From a virus, in IMG/VR virus record IMGVR_UViG_3300017940_000002, positions 1 through 45,099 of that record: a stretch of DNA of 45,099 nucleotides; one strand, given 5' to 3'. The stretch's first letter is position 1. Each line of letters begins with the position of its first letter. The translations under genes were made by a program, and so were the position numbers. The notes under the pieces were generated by a model. That model saw only the letters and a program-made list of their open reading frames with translations, had not been told where the DNA came from and searched no databases. Positions 30,927 through 39,888 of this stretch are shown here, in pieces.

Positions 30927-31199
30927 TTAAACCTCTTCTACTACAGCCGGCGTCGAAGTGCTTGTCCTTGTAAAGTCGTAAACAGGCTTTTCTGTTACGA
31001 GCGGCTTAGACTCTTCGGCCAGCCCCGAGGGCTCAATCGGATGAACATAACCAAACTGCTCCCGATGCTGCGCTCCAATCGCCACAGCCGATTCCCTCGT
31101 CTCTTGATGAGACTGCCACTGACACCCATCACAGTAATACTTAAATCTGTGAGCTGGGGTGTTCAGAGGATACTCAGTTACTGTTCCTTCATGAACCAC
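30927..31199 (-). CDS. Small C2H2-like zinc protein
   Basis: 90 residues. YYCDGCQWQSHQETRESAVAIGAQHREQFGYVH has C-x2-C then spaced histidines in a zinc-finger-like array. The remaining 45 residues are low-complexity and acidic. It starts 22 bp after palindrome copy 4 (read on the - strand) and directly precedes the zinc-ribbon gene at 30668-30925. Confidence 0.65.
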   Translation of the reverse strand: MVHEGTVTEYPLNTPAHRFKYYCDGCQWQSHQETRESAVAIGAQHREQFGYVHPIEPSGLAEESKPLVTEKPVYDFTRTSTSTPAVVEEV

Positions 31200-31220
31200 T
31201 TTGTGCCTCCACTTCGTTGA

Positions 31221-31241
31221 ATCGTTTACGATGGAAACAAT
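31221..31241. promoter_or_regulatory. Dispersed 21-bp palindrome, copy 4
   Basis: Left arm ATCGTTTAC, centre GAT, right arm GGAAACAAT. It lies between the capsid stop and the start of 30927-31199, 22 bp upstream of the latter. Confidence 0.65.
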
Positions 31242-31285
31242 TCCTCAGAGGAGGGAGGGTTGCCCCTCCCCCTTACCTGAAGAGG

Positions 31286-32257
31286 CTACGGACCGTTAGA
31301 TCCCCACGTACCAATCCAATGGAAGGCGCCGACTCCGTACCGTTCCATCGTCACCTGCTTGATGGACATGGTGTCGAAGTCATCAGAGAACATCTCATCA
31401 AGCGGCTCACGAGTGATATGCTTGAGAGAGTGCTCACTCTTATCTGACAGCAGATACCAAGCCGACAGGCTAGGAGAATAAGAATAGGAGAAGTAATCCA
31501 GGTTCTCATTCAGCAAGCTGTTGATCTCGTTGTCCGCCGTGTAGGGCTTATGTGGGGAGCCGAGAATTTCCCGGGCAATCCAGATAAGTTCCGGCGGGAT
31601 CAGCAGAGTCCGAGGGCGGACCTTGATCGGCATACCAACTCCATCGGGCATCCGGCGGAAGTTGTTCATGGCAAGCTGGAGAGCGGTGAAGGAGAGATCA
31701 ACGTCGGTGGCAGGGCGATTTGGCCATGTACCTGGGCTTGTGTAATAAGAAGATGCCCCAGGTGCGATGGCAGTAGCTGCGCTGCCCCCAAGAAGATTAT
31801 GTGCCGTGTTGAACAGATTGTTCCCGTCCACCGTCACATAGCTGTTCAGAATATTCGTGCTTGACGTGAACCCTAGGTTGATAACTCCCCAGGTATTAAC
31901 CTCACGGGCAAACTGAGCAGAACGCGCCAGCGCGGATGGAATCTTTTTCACCAACCCATACATATCGTCCTTGTAAAGTTCATAAGAACTTCGGACGCCA
32001 AGTGCGTAGGTGAACATCTGGAACCGCTTCGTCCCGCCCTGCGCTGCGTCACGATAAGTCGTCGGCTCGCCTTCTGGTTTCTGCACCAGCGGTCCTACAC
32101 CTACAAACTCGGCCTCATCCTCAAATGCCCGATCAGATGATTCCTTGTTAAAGATGTGAGGCCATTCCTCATCCTTCTGATGCAACTTCTCCCATTGCAC
32201 AAAGAGACCATGCAATCCGGGAGCTTGTAGCTGTGAAAATTGACCACGTACCTGCAT
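31286..32257 (-). CDS. Major capsid protein (HK97-like fold)
   Basis: 323 residues, stop before a 60-bp gap. A long N-terminal helix region is followed by an E-loop-like FVGVGPLVQKPEGE. The central spine carries ALGVRSSYELYKDDMYGLVKKI and VNTWGVINLGF. The A-domain segment is RPRTLLIPPELIWIAREILG and the end LKHITREPLDEMFSDDFDTMSIKQVTMERYGVGAF is typical of Mu gpT-like/HK97-fold capsid subunits. It follows a scaffold-like gene and the portal, as expected for a head operon. The length fits a mature subunit without a fused scaffold. Confidence 0.82.
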   Translation of the reverse strand: MQVRGQFSQLQAPGLHGLFVQWEKLHQKDEEWPHIFNKESSDRAFEDEAEFVGVGPLVQKPEGEPTTYRDAAQGGTKRFQMFTYALGVRSSYELYKDDMYGLVKKIPSALARSAQFAREVNTWGVINLGFTSSTNILNSYVTVDGNNLFNTAHNLLGGSAATAIAPGASSYYTSPGTWPNRPATDVDLSFTALQLAMNNFRRMPDGVGMPIKVRPRTLLIPPELIWIAREILGSPHKPYTADNEINSLLNENLDYFSYSYSPSLSAWYLLSDKSEHSLKHITREPLDEMFSDDFDTMSIKQVTMERYGVGAFHWIGTWGSNGP

Positions 32258-32266
32258 TGCTCCTCC

Positions 32267-32821
32267 TTATGCTTGTTGCTGAGCGCCAGTCGTGAACTGA
32301 AAGTAAACGCCTCGCGGGTCCCAATCATCAAGACCAACGATGGTTACTACAGTGTTTGTACCAACGGTAGTCTTGGAAGTATCAACATACCAGTGATTGT
32401 CGGTATCCTTGGTAAGTCCATACTGAGTACCAATCATAGCCTGCGTAGCCGTGGCTACTCCAACCTGGCCGAAGAAGTAAGTATCATTCTCTGATTGATA
32501 AACATTCAGCTTTCCATCGTCGAACGGTGGAACCTGAATCACCACCGCATTCGGCTCATTTGCAACTGCGGGAGGGGTGTTGATAATCTGTGGAACACCA
32601 GCAGCCGATCTGTTCCTAGCCGCCTCCATCGAGATTCCAACAGTACCAAAAGCAACTGTCAATCCATCCCACTCTTGCAGATAGCCTGCAACCAACTGAA
32701 CAGGTACGCCCTGTAGGAAGGTCTTGGAGGCTGCTTCAGCCAATCGACGAACGGTAGGCTGGGTTCCAGAACCACTACGAGAGCCATACATGACAGCTGA
32801 TACACCAGTAACACTGGCCAT
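32267..32821 (-). CDS. Beta-rich head protein upstream of capsid
   Basis: 184 residues from the ATG at 32821 (AGGAGG seven bases upstream; a GTG lies one codon before). Strands dominate (AVVIQVPPFDDGKLNVY, TVVTIVGLDDWDPRGVYFQF). Its position directly before the major capsid gene suggests decoration or head completion. The function is not shown by a motif. Confidence 0.62.
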   Translation of the reverse strand: MASVTGVSAVMYGSRSGSGTQPTVRRLAEAASKTFLQGVPVQLVAGYLQEWDGLTVAFGTVGISMEAARNRSAAGVPQIINTPPAVANEPNAVVIQVPPFDDGKLNVYQSENDTYFFGQVGVATATQAMIGTQYGLTKDTDNHWYVDTSKTTVGTNTVVTIVGLDDWDPRGVYFQFTTGAQQQA

Positions 32822-33432
32822 CACATACCTCCTAGGGGCGATGCCCCTTCATTTGAATCAGCACTTACAAAGGCTTCAAGCTCTGTCTGGGTGGGGACAT
32901 AAGTTTGAATCTTTCCTCCTGCCGATCTTCCAACCTGCTTCTGGACCTCTCCAGCTGCATTCCTTCCCGACGCCGCTAACATCTGTTTTGCCGCCTGCTG
33001 ATCCTTCCACAGCAAGGCGCCTTCGTAAGTCCGACGACTGATCTTCATCAGAATCAAATCGCCGTTCACGAACTTTACACCCCCATCGCCGGCATAAGCC
33101 ATCGGGGGATTTTTAATATCTTCTATCCTGGCAGGCTCGAACCCCTGGGCCTTTGCCTCTTCGTAACGAATGGAGTTCTGAGTTCCATCCTGCTTGTAGA
33201 GGGTGTGCATTACCCACCTGAACGAGATCCCAGGATTCACCGGAACCAAGTTCACAAAGTCTGGGGCATTGAGTGGGGCAGCTACAATCGTATCAAGTGA
33301 AGCCTCAACGATAGCCTGAGCCATCGACTTCACCGACTGTGGAAGGCTATCAATCGGGGTCTTCTGACTCCCGGTAGCCGGCTTCGGCATTGAAGCCGAT
33401 GTGAATGCTGGACCTTTAGCTGTATCAGTCAT
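32821..33432 (-). CDS. Head-module protein of unknown role
   Basis: 203 residues, overlapping the scaffold-like gene by 8 bp and ending one base into the next start. The N-terminus is disordered. A globular region spans about 60-150 (GISFRWVMHTLYKQDGTQNS, VKFVNGDLILMKISRRTYEG) and a charged helix follows. It lies between scaffold and capsid genes and may be a head accessory protein. Confidence 0.62.
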   Translation of the reverse strand: MTDTAKGPAFTSASMPKPATGSQKTPIDSLPQSVKSMAQAIVEASLDTIVAAPLNAPDFVNLVPVNPGISFRWVMHTLYKQDGTQNSIRYEEAKAQGFEPARIEDIKNPPMAYAGDGGVKFVNGDLILMKISRRTYEGALLWKDQQAAKQMLAASGRNAAGEVQKQVGRSAGGKIQTYVPTQTELEAFVSADSNEGASPLGGM

Positions 33433-34096
33433 GGTACACCTGCATCGTCTTTCTCTGGGCTAGGAAGTCAGCTTCAGGAATCCCGTACTTCTTCGCAGTT
33501 TTCAACTCATCCTCAGTCAGCCGATCATCCGGTAAGATGGTACGTCCGGGGCCACCGATGGGAGAACCAGAAGAAGTCTCTGCAAAGAAGTCTGAGCGAT
33601 CCTGCGCTGCCTTCGTAATCTCCTCAGTATGCTCACCCTTTACCATATTCCAAGCCTGTTTCCAGGCGCCAGGATTAGCTTTGGTTGGGGCATCCACCGC
33701 ACTCATGCGAGTCTCAACTTCAGGACCATACTTCGCAAACATCGCCTTGTCAATCCCAGTCAGCGAGTTTTCAAACTGGTTCTTCGCTGCAGTAGCTCCC
33801 ATCGTGTAAACGGCAGCTACAATCGGTGCGCTCCTCTGTTGGAAGGCTAGGTCTTCATCTTCAAGAAAAGAGACAATCCGATTTTTATCCTCGACAACCG
33901 GAGCCGGCCTGTTATTCGGATTTGCCTCCAACGAGGCCAGTCGAGTCTTGATCGTTTCATTCTCGGTCTTCTGAGCAGCCAGATCAGTCCTTAGCTGCTG
34001 ACTCTCACGAACCGCCGCTGCGATTTGCTCAGGAGTCAGGTCTCTCAACTCCGGCGGACCATCATCCTTTGCATCTTTACTTCCCCACCATGCCAT
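33425..34096 (-). CDS. Scaffolding-like coiled-coil protein
   Basis: 223 residues with an N-terminal helix AAAVRESQQLRTDLAAQKTE giving a coiled coil, a helical middle and an acidic C-terminus with a basic end. Length, composition and position between portal and capsid fit a scaffolding protein. No protease gene was found nearby. Confidence 0.6.
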   Translation of the reverse strand: MAWWGSKDAKDDGPPELRDLTPEQIAAAVRESQQLRTDLAAQKTENETIKTRLASLEANPNNRPAPVVEDKNRIVSFLEDEDLAFQQRSAPIVAAVYTMGATAAKNQFENSLTGIDKAMFAKYGPEVETRMSAVDAPTKANPGAWKQAWNMVKGEHTEEITKAAQDRSDFFAETSSGSPIGGPGRTILPDDRLTEDELKTAKKYGIPEADFLAQRKTMQVYHD

Positions 34097-34114
34097 AACT
34101 TTACCCTCCGTCTT

Positions 34115-34375
34115 TTATTTTTCTGCTTTGTTCTTCGCCGTCTGCTCTAGGACAGAGGGAAGTTCAAGAATTTTACTCAACCTTCGGACTTCACCACTAA
34201 GTCTCATCATCTCATTTACATCAGTAGCGGCGATCATTTTATCAATCACCGTGGCTCTCTCTGCCTGAAGGTACTGAAAGAACTGCTTGGTAATCTGATT
34301 CTTCGCCCACTGCGCTGCAATTGCAGGCTGGCCACCGATCAAGATGTCGAGATTAAAACCTGTGGGTTGGCTCAC
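34115..34375 (-). CDS. Small helical head protein
   Basis: 86 residues, ATGA-coupled to the portal gene. It is almost all helix (QYLQAERATVIDKMIAATDVNEMMRLSGEVRRLSKIL). Small helical proteins directly after a portal gene are often portal accessories or truncated scaffold-like factors. Confidence 0.6.
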   Translation of the reverse strand: MSQPTGFNLDILIGGQPAIAAQWAKNQITKQFFQYLQAERATVIDKMIAATDVNEMMRLSGEVRRLSKILELPSVLEQTAKNKAEK

Positions 34376-36297
34376 TGCCCACCTCCACCTTGCTGCCCCT
34401 GCGGTGCTCCGCCACTAAGAAGTTGCTGTATAGCTGGAGGGAGACCACCCTGCGGTGGAGCGCCCGCTTGCAGTGAGCCTCCCCCCTGTGGGGCACCCTG
34501 CTGTGCAGAACCACCTGCCTGTTGCTGGGGTTGCGGAGCAGGAGCCTCAACATCGGTTACAAATCTTTCAACCTCATCATAATTAAAGCTCTTGAATACC
34601 ATCTTCATCAAAGTGTTCGAGTTCTCAATCGCGCCGTAGAGATACTTCTTCAACTCCGGTGGAGTAAACTGATTTGATGCGGCCTGGAGCATTTGGGTAA
34701 TCGTCTGATGATGCTTCTGCTGAACCCCAGTCAGCATGAGATCACTCTGCTTTTCAACTTCTTTATTCACCGAAGCAGATGTAGCCGAAATCGGGAGACA
34801 GAGCGTGTTGTTTTTAATTGCCTCAAATGCCTTATCAATGTTCTGTGCGTCTCCACCAAACAGCCTTGCCCTCGAACCAGTTCCAAACTCAGCATAGAGC
34901 TTGGAGAGCAGCCGACCTAACTTCGTATGGGCATAGCGAATATCCGTGACATTAAGATCAGTCCTGGTATTCCCTTCCTGTAGCAAAGAAAGGGTTCCCA
35001 TAGAGGAATAAACTCCTCGTTTATTCATTGTACCAGAACCCATTCCCTGCATCGGCGCACTAACACCAGATCGTTTGTCTGCAAGTTCAAGGGTGAGCCG
35101 CTCTGCATCAATGGTCATGGCAGAAGGCTGCCCAGCCTGTAGAGGCTCCAGCTCATCCTTCCCTGCCGGGATCATCGCACTCGGAAACAGCCGATACCCC
35201 TTATTCAAGAGACTATCGTTTCCGACTCTCCACACAACCGTATTCGAAACAGTCATGTTATCACCACGACCGTTATGAATCTGCGAAAGCTCCTCTTGGA
35301 AAGTTGCTAGGGTTTCACAGAACCCATACCCATAGAAGTAGTCATCACGGTAGAATAGCCGTCCGGCAATGAAGATCTCTTCAGGGTAGTAGTTGTAATA
35401 GGCCCGTAAGATTTTGTTGTTAAGCAGATTGTACCAGACAATGCACTTCGCAAAGCGGCCGCGCTGGATACGATACTTAAAATGACATTCGTAAACATGA
35501 TATTCTTCATAAAGCCCATCATTCGATGGAGAAGCACCAGCATCGCTCAACTGAGTCATTGTTACTGAATCCGGAGTCGTGGCGTCAGGGTGTCCTATAA
35601 TTGCCTTAATAACATCCTTATCATAAATACCCCTCCAACCCAACTCTTCAAGTGCCTGTCTGCTGGTGTATCGAATTCGGTGGGCCTTAAAATCAGCCAT
35701 CTCGATCGTCTTAAAAGTTGGGTCCATGAAGAAATCATTAAACGGGAGCTTCTCCGGTCGCGGGCCCTCGTAAACGATATTAGGATAGAATCCTCCAAGA
35801 GAACCATCACTCGCAGCATAGGGGATATCTTCCTTAGTAATAACATGAGGACACTTAACAATCGAAGTGCCCAGCTTTATAATCTCCCCCACCCACTCAT
35901 GATACACCCGATAGAGATCAAGCTCGCTCGGTTCCATCCCAACATAATTCATAAACTCTTCATAAGAGAGTTTCCAATTCATCGCCTCTTTCGGGTGCTT
36001 ACCAATCAATCTGGAAGCCCACAACGGCGATGTCTTAAAAATCGCCGCCATTACCCGCGCTAAGAGGGTGTCCGCATGAATCGCGATAATCGGGACTACA
36101 AGATTTGAAGCCCCATGCCAAGGAAACTCTCGGATTGTCTCAGCAGGAACTGCCTCATAAGCACGACGCCACATTGGGAGTCGGGTCTCATGAAGTTCTG
36201 CCAAAGCATATTTCAGGGAACGAACCTTCTTGCCTAAGAATCGGCAGAGCCGTTCTTGCCCTTCCCCTGACATTCCGAGTTTGATTGGCTGGATCAT
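34372..36297 (-). CDS. Portal protein
   Basis: 641 residues, clear AAGGAG ribosome site. The N-terminus KYALAELHETRLPMWRRAYEAVPA with EFPWHGASNLVVPI is the usual start of large P22/Vibrio-type podovirus portals. FMDPTFKTIEMADFKAHRIRYT, FIAGRLFYRDDYFYGYGFCETL and LSQIHNGRGDNMTVSNTVVWRV are conserved wing/stem segments. The last 60 residues are a low-complexity Gln/Gly/Pro tail. It forms the dodecameric ring through which DNA is packaged. Confidence 0.85.
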   Translation of the reverse strand: MIQPIKLGMSGEGQERLCRFLGKKVRSLKYALAELHETRLPMWRRAYEAVPAETIREFPWHGASNLVVPIIAIHADTLLARVMAAIFKTSPLWASRLIGKHPKEAMNWKLSYEEFMNYVGMEPSELDLYRVYHEWVGEIIKLGTSIVKCPHVITKEDIPYAASDGSLGGFYPNIVYEGPRPEKLPFNDFFMDPTFKTIEMADFKAHRIRYTSRQALEELGWRGIYDKDVIKAIIGHPDATTPDSVTMTQLSDAGASPSNDGLYEEYHVYECHFKYRIQRGRFAKCIVWYNLLNNKILRAYYNYYPEEIFIAGRLFYRDDYFYGYGFCETLATFQEELSQIHNGRGDNMTVSNTVVWRVGNDSLLNKGYRLFPSAMIPAGKDELEPLQAGQPSAMTIDAERLTLELADKRSGVSAPMQGMGSGTMNKRGVYSSMGTLSLLQEGNTRTDLNVTDIRYAHTKLGRLLSKLYAEFGTGSRARLFGGDAQNIDKAFEAIKNNTLCLPISATSASVNKEVEKQSDLMLTGVQQKHHQTITQMLQAASNQFTPPELKKYLYGAIENSNTLMKMVFKSFNYDEVERFVTDVEAPAPQPQQQAGGSAQQGAPQGGGSLQAGAPPQGGLPPAIQQLLSGGAPQGQQGGGGQ

Positions 36298-36306
36298 TCC
36301 AACTCC

Positions 36307-37026
36307 TTACTTTCCCCAACCAAAGAGAACACCGACAATCGGTTGATACGCAGTATTATTGCCGACCGTAATCTTGGCGATTCTAACCATTGGCAGAGCG
36401 TAGATGCTGGGTTTTATCTGCACGACCGCGATCGCCCCGGTGTTCCAAGTCCAGCTAGTATTCGTTCCGGTGAATGTGATTCCTGTTGCGGCGGGAATGA
36501 AAATCGGCACACTCCCAATCGTCGCTACCTTCTGAGCTACTCCAGCCCCAACGCTCGTAGTAACGGTGAATGGCTTGTAGCTGGTTGGGATCACATCCAC
36601 GACTCCGAAGGCATACGTCCCCACCGTGTCTGCCGCATGAGCGTACAAAGCGGTAGCAGCGATACTTGGGGAACCTCCGTTGTTGTAGCTCACACCTAGA
36701 CCGTAGAGGTTGGAGATTCCCACCGAAGGGGAAGAGACAGGAGCCACCTGCGCCTGTGCGGACGGAACTGCCGCAAAGCCAATCATCAGTGCGAGCAGGA
36801 CAATTCCGCTGACTTTAGCGATATTTTTCGTGTTCTTCGCAATAGCAGCTGTGTTCGCTGCGGAGGTAGTCGAGTCGGTAGAGTGGATCAATCCCCAGCC
36901 TGCCGTGATCGCAGCCAGCAGTATGGGGATATTTACGTCCTTGCCGTTGAGATAGTTGATTCCTGCATTGGCCAGTCCCGCAACGATTGTGAGGATACCG
37001 AGAGTAGTAGTCTTCCAGTTCAACAT
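36307..37026 (-). CDS. Membrane protein with internal signal peptide and beta-barrel-like tail
   Basis: 239 residues from the ATG at 37026 (AAAAGGAG just upstream). An in-frame ATG at 37101 overlaps the terminase stop and would add 25 basic residues, so two starts are possible. Residues 8-55 form two hydrophobic helices around GKD (TLGILTIVAGLANAGINYL; IPILLAAITAGWGLIHS), like small phage membrane proteins. Residues 71-92 look like a signal peptide ending PSAQAQ. After it, alternating glycine/aromatic strands (GTYAFGVVDVIP, PFTVTTSVGAGVA, YQPIVGVLFGWGK) end in a W-G-K outer-membrane-barrel-like terminus. It could alter the host envelope or exclude other phages. Confidence 0.6.
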   Translation of the reverse strand: MLNWKTTTLGILTIVAGLANAGINYLNGKDVNIPILLAAITAGWGLIHSTDSTTSAANTAAIAKNTKNIAKVSGIVLLALMIGFAAVPSAQAQVAPVSSPSVGISNLYGLGVSYNNGGSPSIAATALYAHAADTVGTYAFGVVDVIPTSYKPFTVTTSVGAGVAQKVATIGSVPIFIPAATGITFTGTNTSWTWNTGAIAVVQIKPSIYALPMVRIAKITVGNNTAYQPIVGVLFGWGK

Positions 37027-37100
37027 TGCATCTCCTTTTTTGGTAATCTTCTTCAACTTCTCCCAACACTTCCAAATCCTAATCGCGTCAATGATATTCA

Positions 37101-39878
37101 TCAGTGAATCCTCCTCCCACTAAACATCGAGCGAAGCTGATCAGATCGGTGAGAACCCGGACCGCCTTGATGAATCATCGTAGAATAAGGAAGCGCGATT
37201 TGTTTCTGTTGTAACTGATTCATCCGAAGGAACTTTGCATCCGCCACCTTCGAGGTGGGGTTCCTGAGAATCTGCGGGATATACGCCATCGCGTCGATCT
37301 GATCGCAGTACTTACCACGAGGGAAAGTGGTCAACTCGTTCAGGACATCAAGCTGCTTGCGGCGCATGAAGAACCGACCGAACTCGATAATCGGAGCCAG
37401 GGTATTGCGGATTCTCCATTCCTTCTTCGTGGTGATCTCGCCGTCTGGCCCCTCTACTTCGCCTTTGAGTTCGGTGATCCGCAGAGGCCAATCCTTCACG
37501 GTGTTCAGATACTTGAAGTGGGGGAGCGCCAAGGACTGGCCTGCACACGTCTCGAATCCGACAGAGTGACACCGCCATCGCTTCGCTATATCATAAATCT
37601 TGTTGAAAAAAGTCTCATGGGAAGAGGCTTCGGCCCAGCTTTCCAGCAGATAATAGTTGTTTTCGGGTGACATTCCAAGAACAACAATTGCATGACGGCA
37701 TCTGCCTGTAGAGGTGTGAGTTGGGTCACAAGCGATAACAACATCGAGTTTTCGGTAGTGAAGATCAGGTCGTATGATTCCATTCTTCACCTCGTGGCGG
37801 ATCATCAAGCTACCGTCGTCGTTGTCTCCCACTTTGTAGAAGTCGTACCAGTTGATATCGGCTTCAGCGAATTCGGCATCCTCAGGAGCAGCGGGATTAT
37901 TTATGTACTGGCAGGAAAAGCGATAACTACCCAGGTCATGCTTAAGCTTCATCAGCTTCTCAATCGAGAAGTGCTCCGGGAAGATCGGAGTATCTGAGGG
38001 GTGCTTATCGCAGCACCCGCCTAGGGCGGAGTGGCTTTCAATCTGGAACCCCTTCGGATCATCCTTGCAAATCTGCTCATGCTCCCTGATGTAGCTGTTA
38101 AGGTCACGGTAGCCCCACCGATTCCCAATTACCAGTCGATCGCCGATATGATTCGGGTCGCCGTGCTCAAACAGGGCTGCTACGAGGACATGGTAGTCGA
38201 TTGTCTTTTCAATCACCGAGGGAGACTCAGCCTCTTTCGGTCCGACAAGATCATCTTCGATAATCAGGCCATTGTAGTGGCGGGACTGAGAGGCGCCCCC
38301 AACTCCGATGAAATCAAAAGTTCCTTCTCCATGCGGAGCGGCGTCGAGAGGCTGGCGCACTTGTAGGGAGAAGTCCGTCCACCGTTCTGAAGAACTCGGC
38401 AAGGTTTCGGGGAACAGAGTTCGGTAGATCGAGTTCGACTCGTAGTGACGACGGATTTTCGATCCGAGTTTCGAGGAGTTCGTAATGTTCGACGAGACCA
38501 GCAGATTCCGCTTGGTACAATCGTGCATCAGAATCATGTGCCGGATGAACTCATCGTCGAAGCCGAGCTTCAAGAAAAGGTCGATGTCCTGATTTGCCAG
38601 AGGGAGCACTCGCCACATCGGCATCCCCTCACCAGCGATTGTAGAGTTGTGAGTTGGGATAAATCCCTCTCCCACTAAGAATAATCCATCAACTCGATCT
38701 ATTGTAATACAGCACACGATTCTTGGTGATGTTCTTACAACATCTACAATCTGCCTAAATTGAGGTCGGATACTTCGGCAACGCTTTACCTTTCTTGCAA
38801 GTAGGAATGGTGCTTTCTCTTTACTCGCATAAAAAGTAAATACAAAAAACTTGCCACATGACTTCCCATCTAAAGATGAATCATATGATCCAATCTTAGA
38901 CGGCTTATAACCTAAGCTTGCGACTAATATCCTTGTCTGCTCAACAAGCAAACGACTCATTCCAGTAAATGAGCATTGCCCCTCTTTGCTCACACTACCA
39001 TCAGTATCCATCAGACCACGAAGTAGTTGCAGTCTGCTAGTGGCGGTAGCAAATAAGTAGTCGATTGGAATGTGCTTATTGTTTAGTACATCAATCTGCC
39101 TCAATCTTTTAGTAAAATCATTACAAAAGGCATACCTCATTGATGTCTCATTCTTTCGGGTAATCTCACCAAAAGAAGAGCACATATCCGGGATATCAGA
39201 AGTCTCAGCGGTAAATCTAGCTCCTGCACTATCTCCATCTCCGAGCCACACGCCAAGAGCATATGGATGAATAACAAGTGGAGTACCTTCCATTTTTATG
39301 GAAGAGGCGACCCAGACTCGATGATTGTACTCCTTATACCCATCCCTGATTGTGTAAACTAAATCAGCCTTAATCTCTGAGGTAGTAGAGATTTTATTTG
39401 ACAAACTAGGATCAAGTCTTGCCTTACGATTATTCTTTCGTACCCTGGTTACCTGGGTTGTCCATTCATGCCCCTCATCTGCCACAATTGCATCTCCAGT
39501 TGAGAATCGAACCTCGTATGAATTCTCACTCTGAAAATGGGGAGTTACCCTAGTTATCTTAACTGGATTTCCATCAATACCAAATACATAATCCCCAACT
39601 TTAAGTTCCCCCATCTTTCTAAATCCAAGGGGGGTTGGAATCAAGGTATCAATGTCCAGGGCTTTGAAATGGTCCCTGGGCATCTCGATCAGCTTATGTA
39701 GGGTATCGCATTCGAGAGACCGACAGAACGGCTCGTGAAATGTGCGGGTGAGTTTGTCCCGTTTCAAGGAGATCTTTAGGAAATAATACAGAGAGCCCAA
39801 GCAGTTTAGTCGGTGCATCCTCAGCATGGTTACTGGGTCCATGTCCTCGGTGATCGGGATTGGCTCGAAGTATCTCAT
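37101..39878 (-). CDS. Large terminase subunit interrupted by an intein
   Basis: 925 residues in one frame, of which 339 are an intein (residues 73-411). Joined exteins give about 586 residues. Walker A is split as PRDHFK / STIAGEG. NGLIIEDDLVGPKEAES is Walker B, and the RNase H-like nuclease shows D in VVIACDPTHTS, E in SVGFETCAG and D in GKYCDQIDAMAY. The enzyme pumps DNA through the portal and cuts it. The gene lies between terS and the membrane-protein gene. Because the intein removes the P-loop, the motor must be inactive until splicing. Confidence 0.93.
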   Translation of the reverse strand: MRYFEPIPITEDMDPVTMLRMHRLNCLGSLYYFLKISLKRDKLTRTFHEPFCRSLECDTLHKLIEMPRDHFKALDIDTLIPTPLGFRKMGELKVGDYVFGIDGNPVKITRVTPHFQSENSYEVRFSTGDAIVADEGHEWTTQVTRVRKNNRKARLDPSLSNKISTTSEIKADLVYTIRDGYKEYNHRVWVASSIKMEGTPLVIHPYALGVWLGDGDSAGARFTAETSDIPDMCSSFGEITRKNETSMRYAFCNDFTKRLRQIDVLNNKHIPIDYLFATATSRLQLLRGLMDTDGSVSKEGQCSFTGMSRLLVEQTRILVASLGYKPSKIGSYDSSLDGKSCGKFFVFTFYASKEKAPFLLARKVKRCRSIRPQFRQIVDVVRTSPRIVCCITIDRVDGLFLVGEGFIPTHNSTIAGEGMPMWRVLPLANQDIDLFLKLGFDDEFIRHMILMHDCTKRNLLVSSNITNSSKLGSKIRRHYESNSIYRTLFPETLPSSSERWTDFSLQVRQPLDAAPHGEGTFDFIGVGGASQSRHYNGLIIEDDLVGPKEAESPSVIEKTIDYHVLVAALFEHGDPNHIGDRLVIGNRWGYRDLNSYIREHEQICKDDPKGFQIESHSALGGCCDKHPSDTPIFPEHFSIEKLMKLKHDLGSYRFSCQYINNPAAPEDAEFAEADINWYDFYKVGDNDDGSLMIRHEVKNGIIRPDLHYRKLDVVIACDPTHTSTGRCRHAIVVLGMSPENNYYLLESWAEASSHETFFNKIYDIAKRWRCHSVGFETCAGQSLALPHFKYLNTVKDWPLRITELKGEVEGPDGEITTKKEWRIRNTLAPIIEFGRFFMRRKQLDVLNELTTFPRGKYCDQIDAMAYIPQILRNPTSKVADAKFLRMNQLQQKQIALPYSTMIHQGGPGSHRSDQLRSMFSGRRIH
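38646..39662 (-). mobile_element. DOD (LAGLIDADG) intein, class-3-like, in the terminase P-loop
   Basis: Residues A73-N411 of the terminase ORF, 339 aa. It starts ALDIDTLIPTPLGF (no Cys/Ser nucleophile at position 1) and ends FIPTHN before S412. Both LAGLIDADG helices are visible: YALGVWLGDGD and LLRGLMDTDGS. W139 in DEGHEW, a Cys in VCCITID and the Thr of PTHN fit the W-C-T triad of class 3 inteins, which start splicing from the internal Cys. The insertion lies between the P-loop lysine and serine. Confidence 0.88.
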
Positions 39879-39888
39879 CGCGGAGCGA

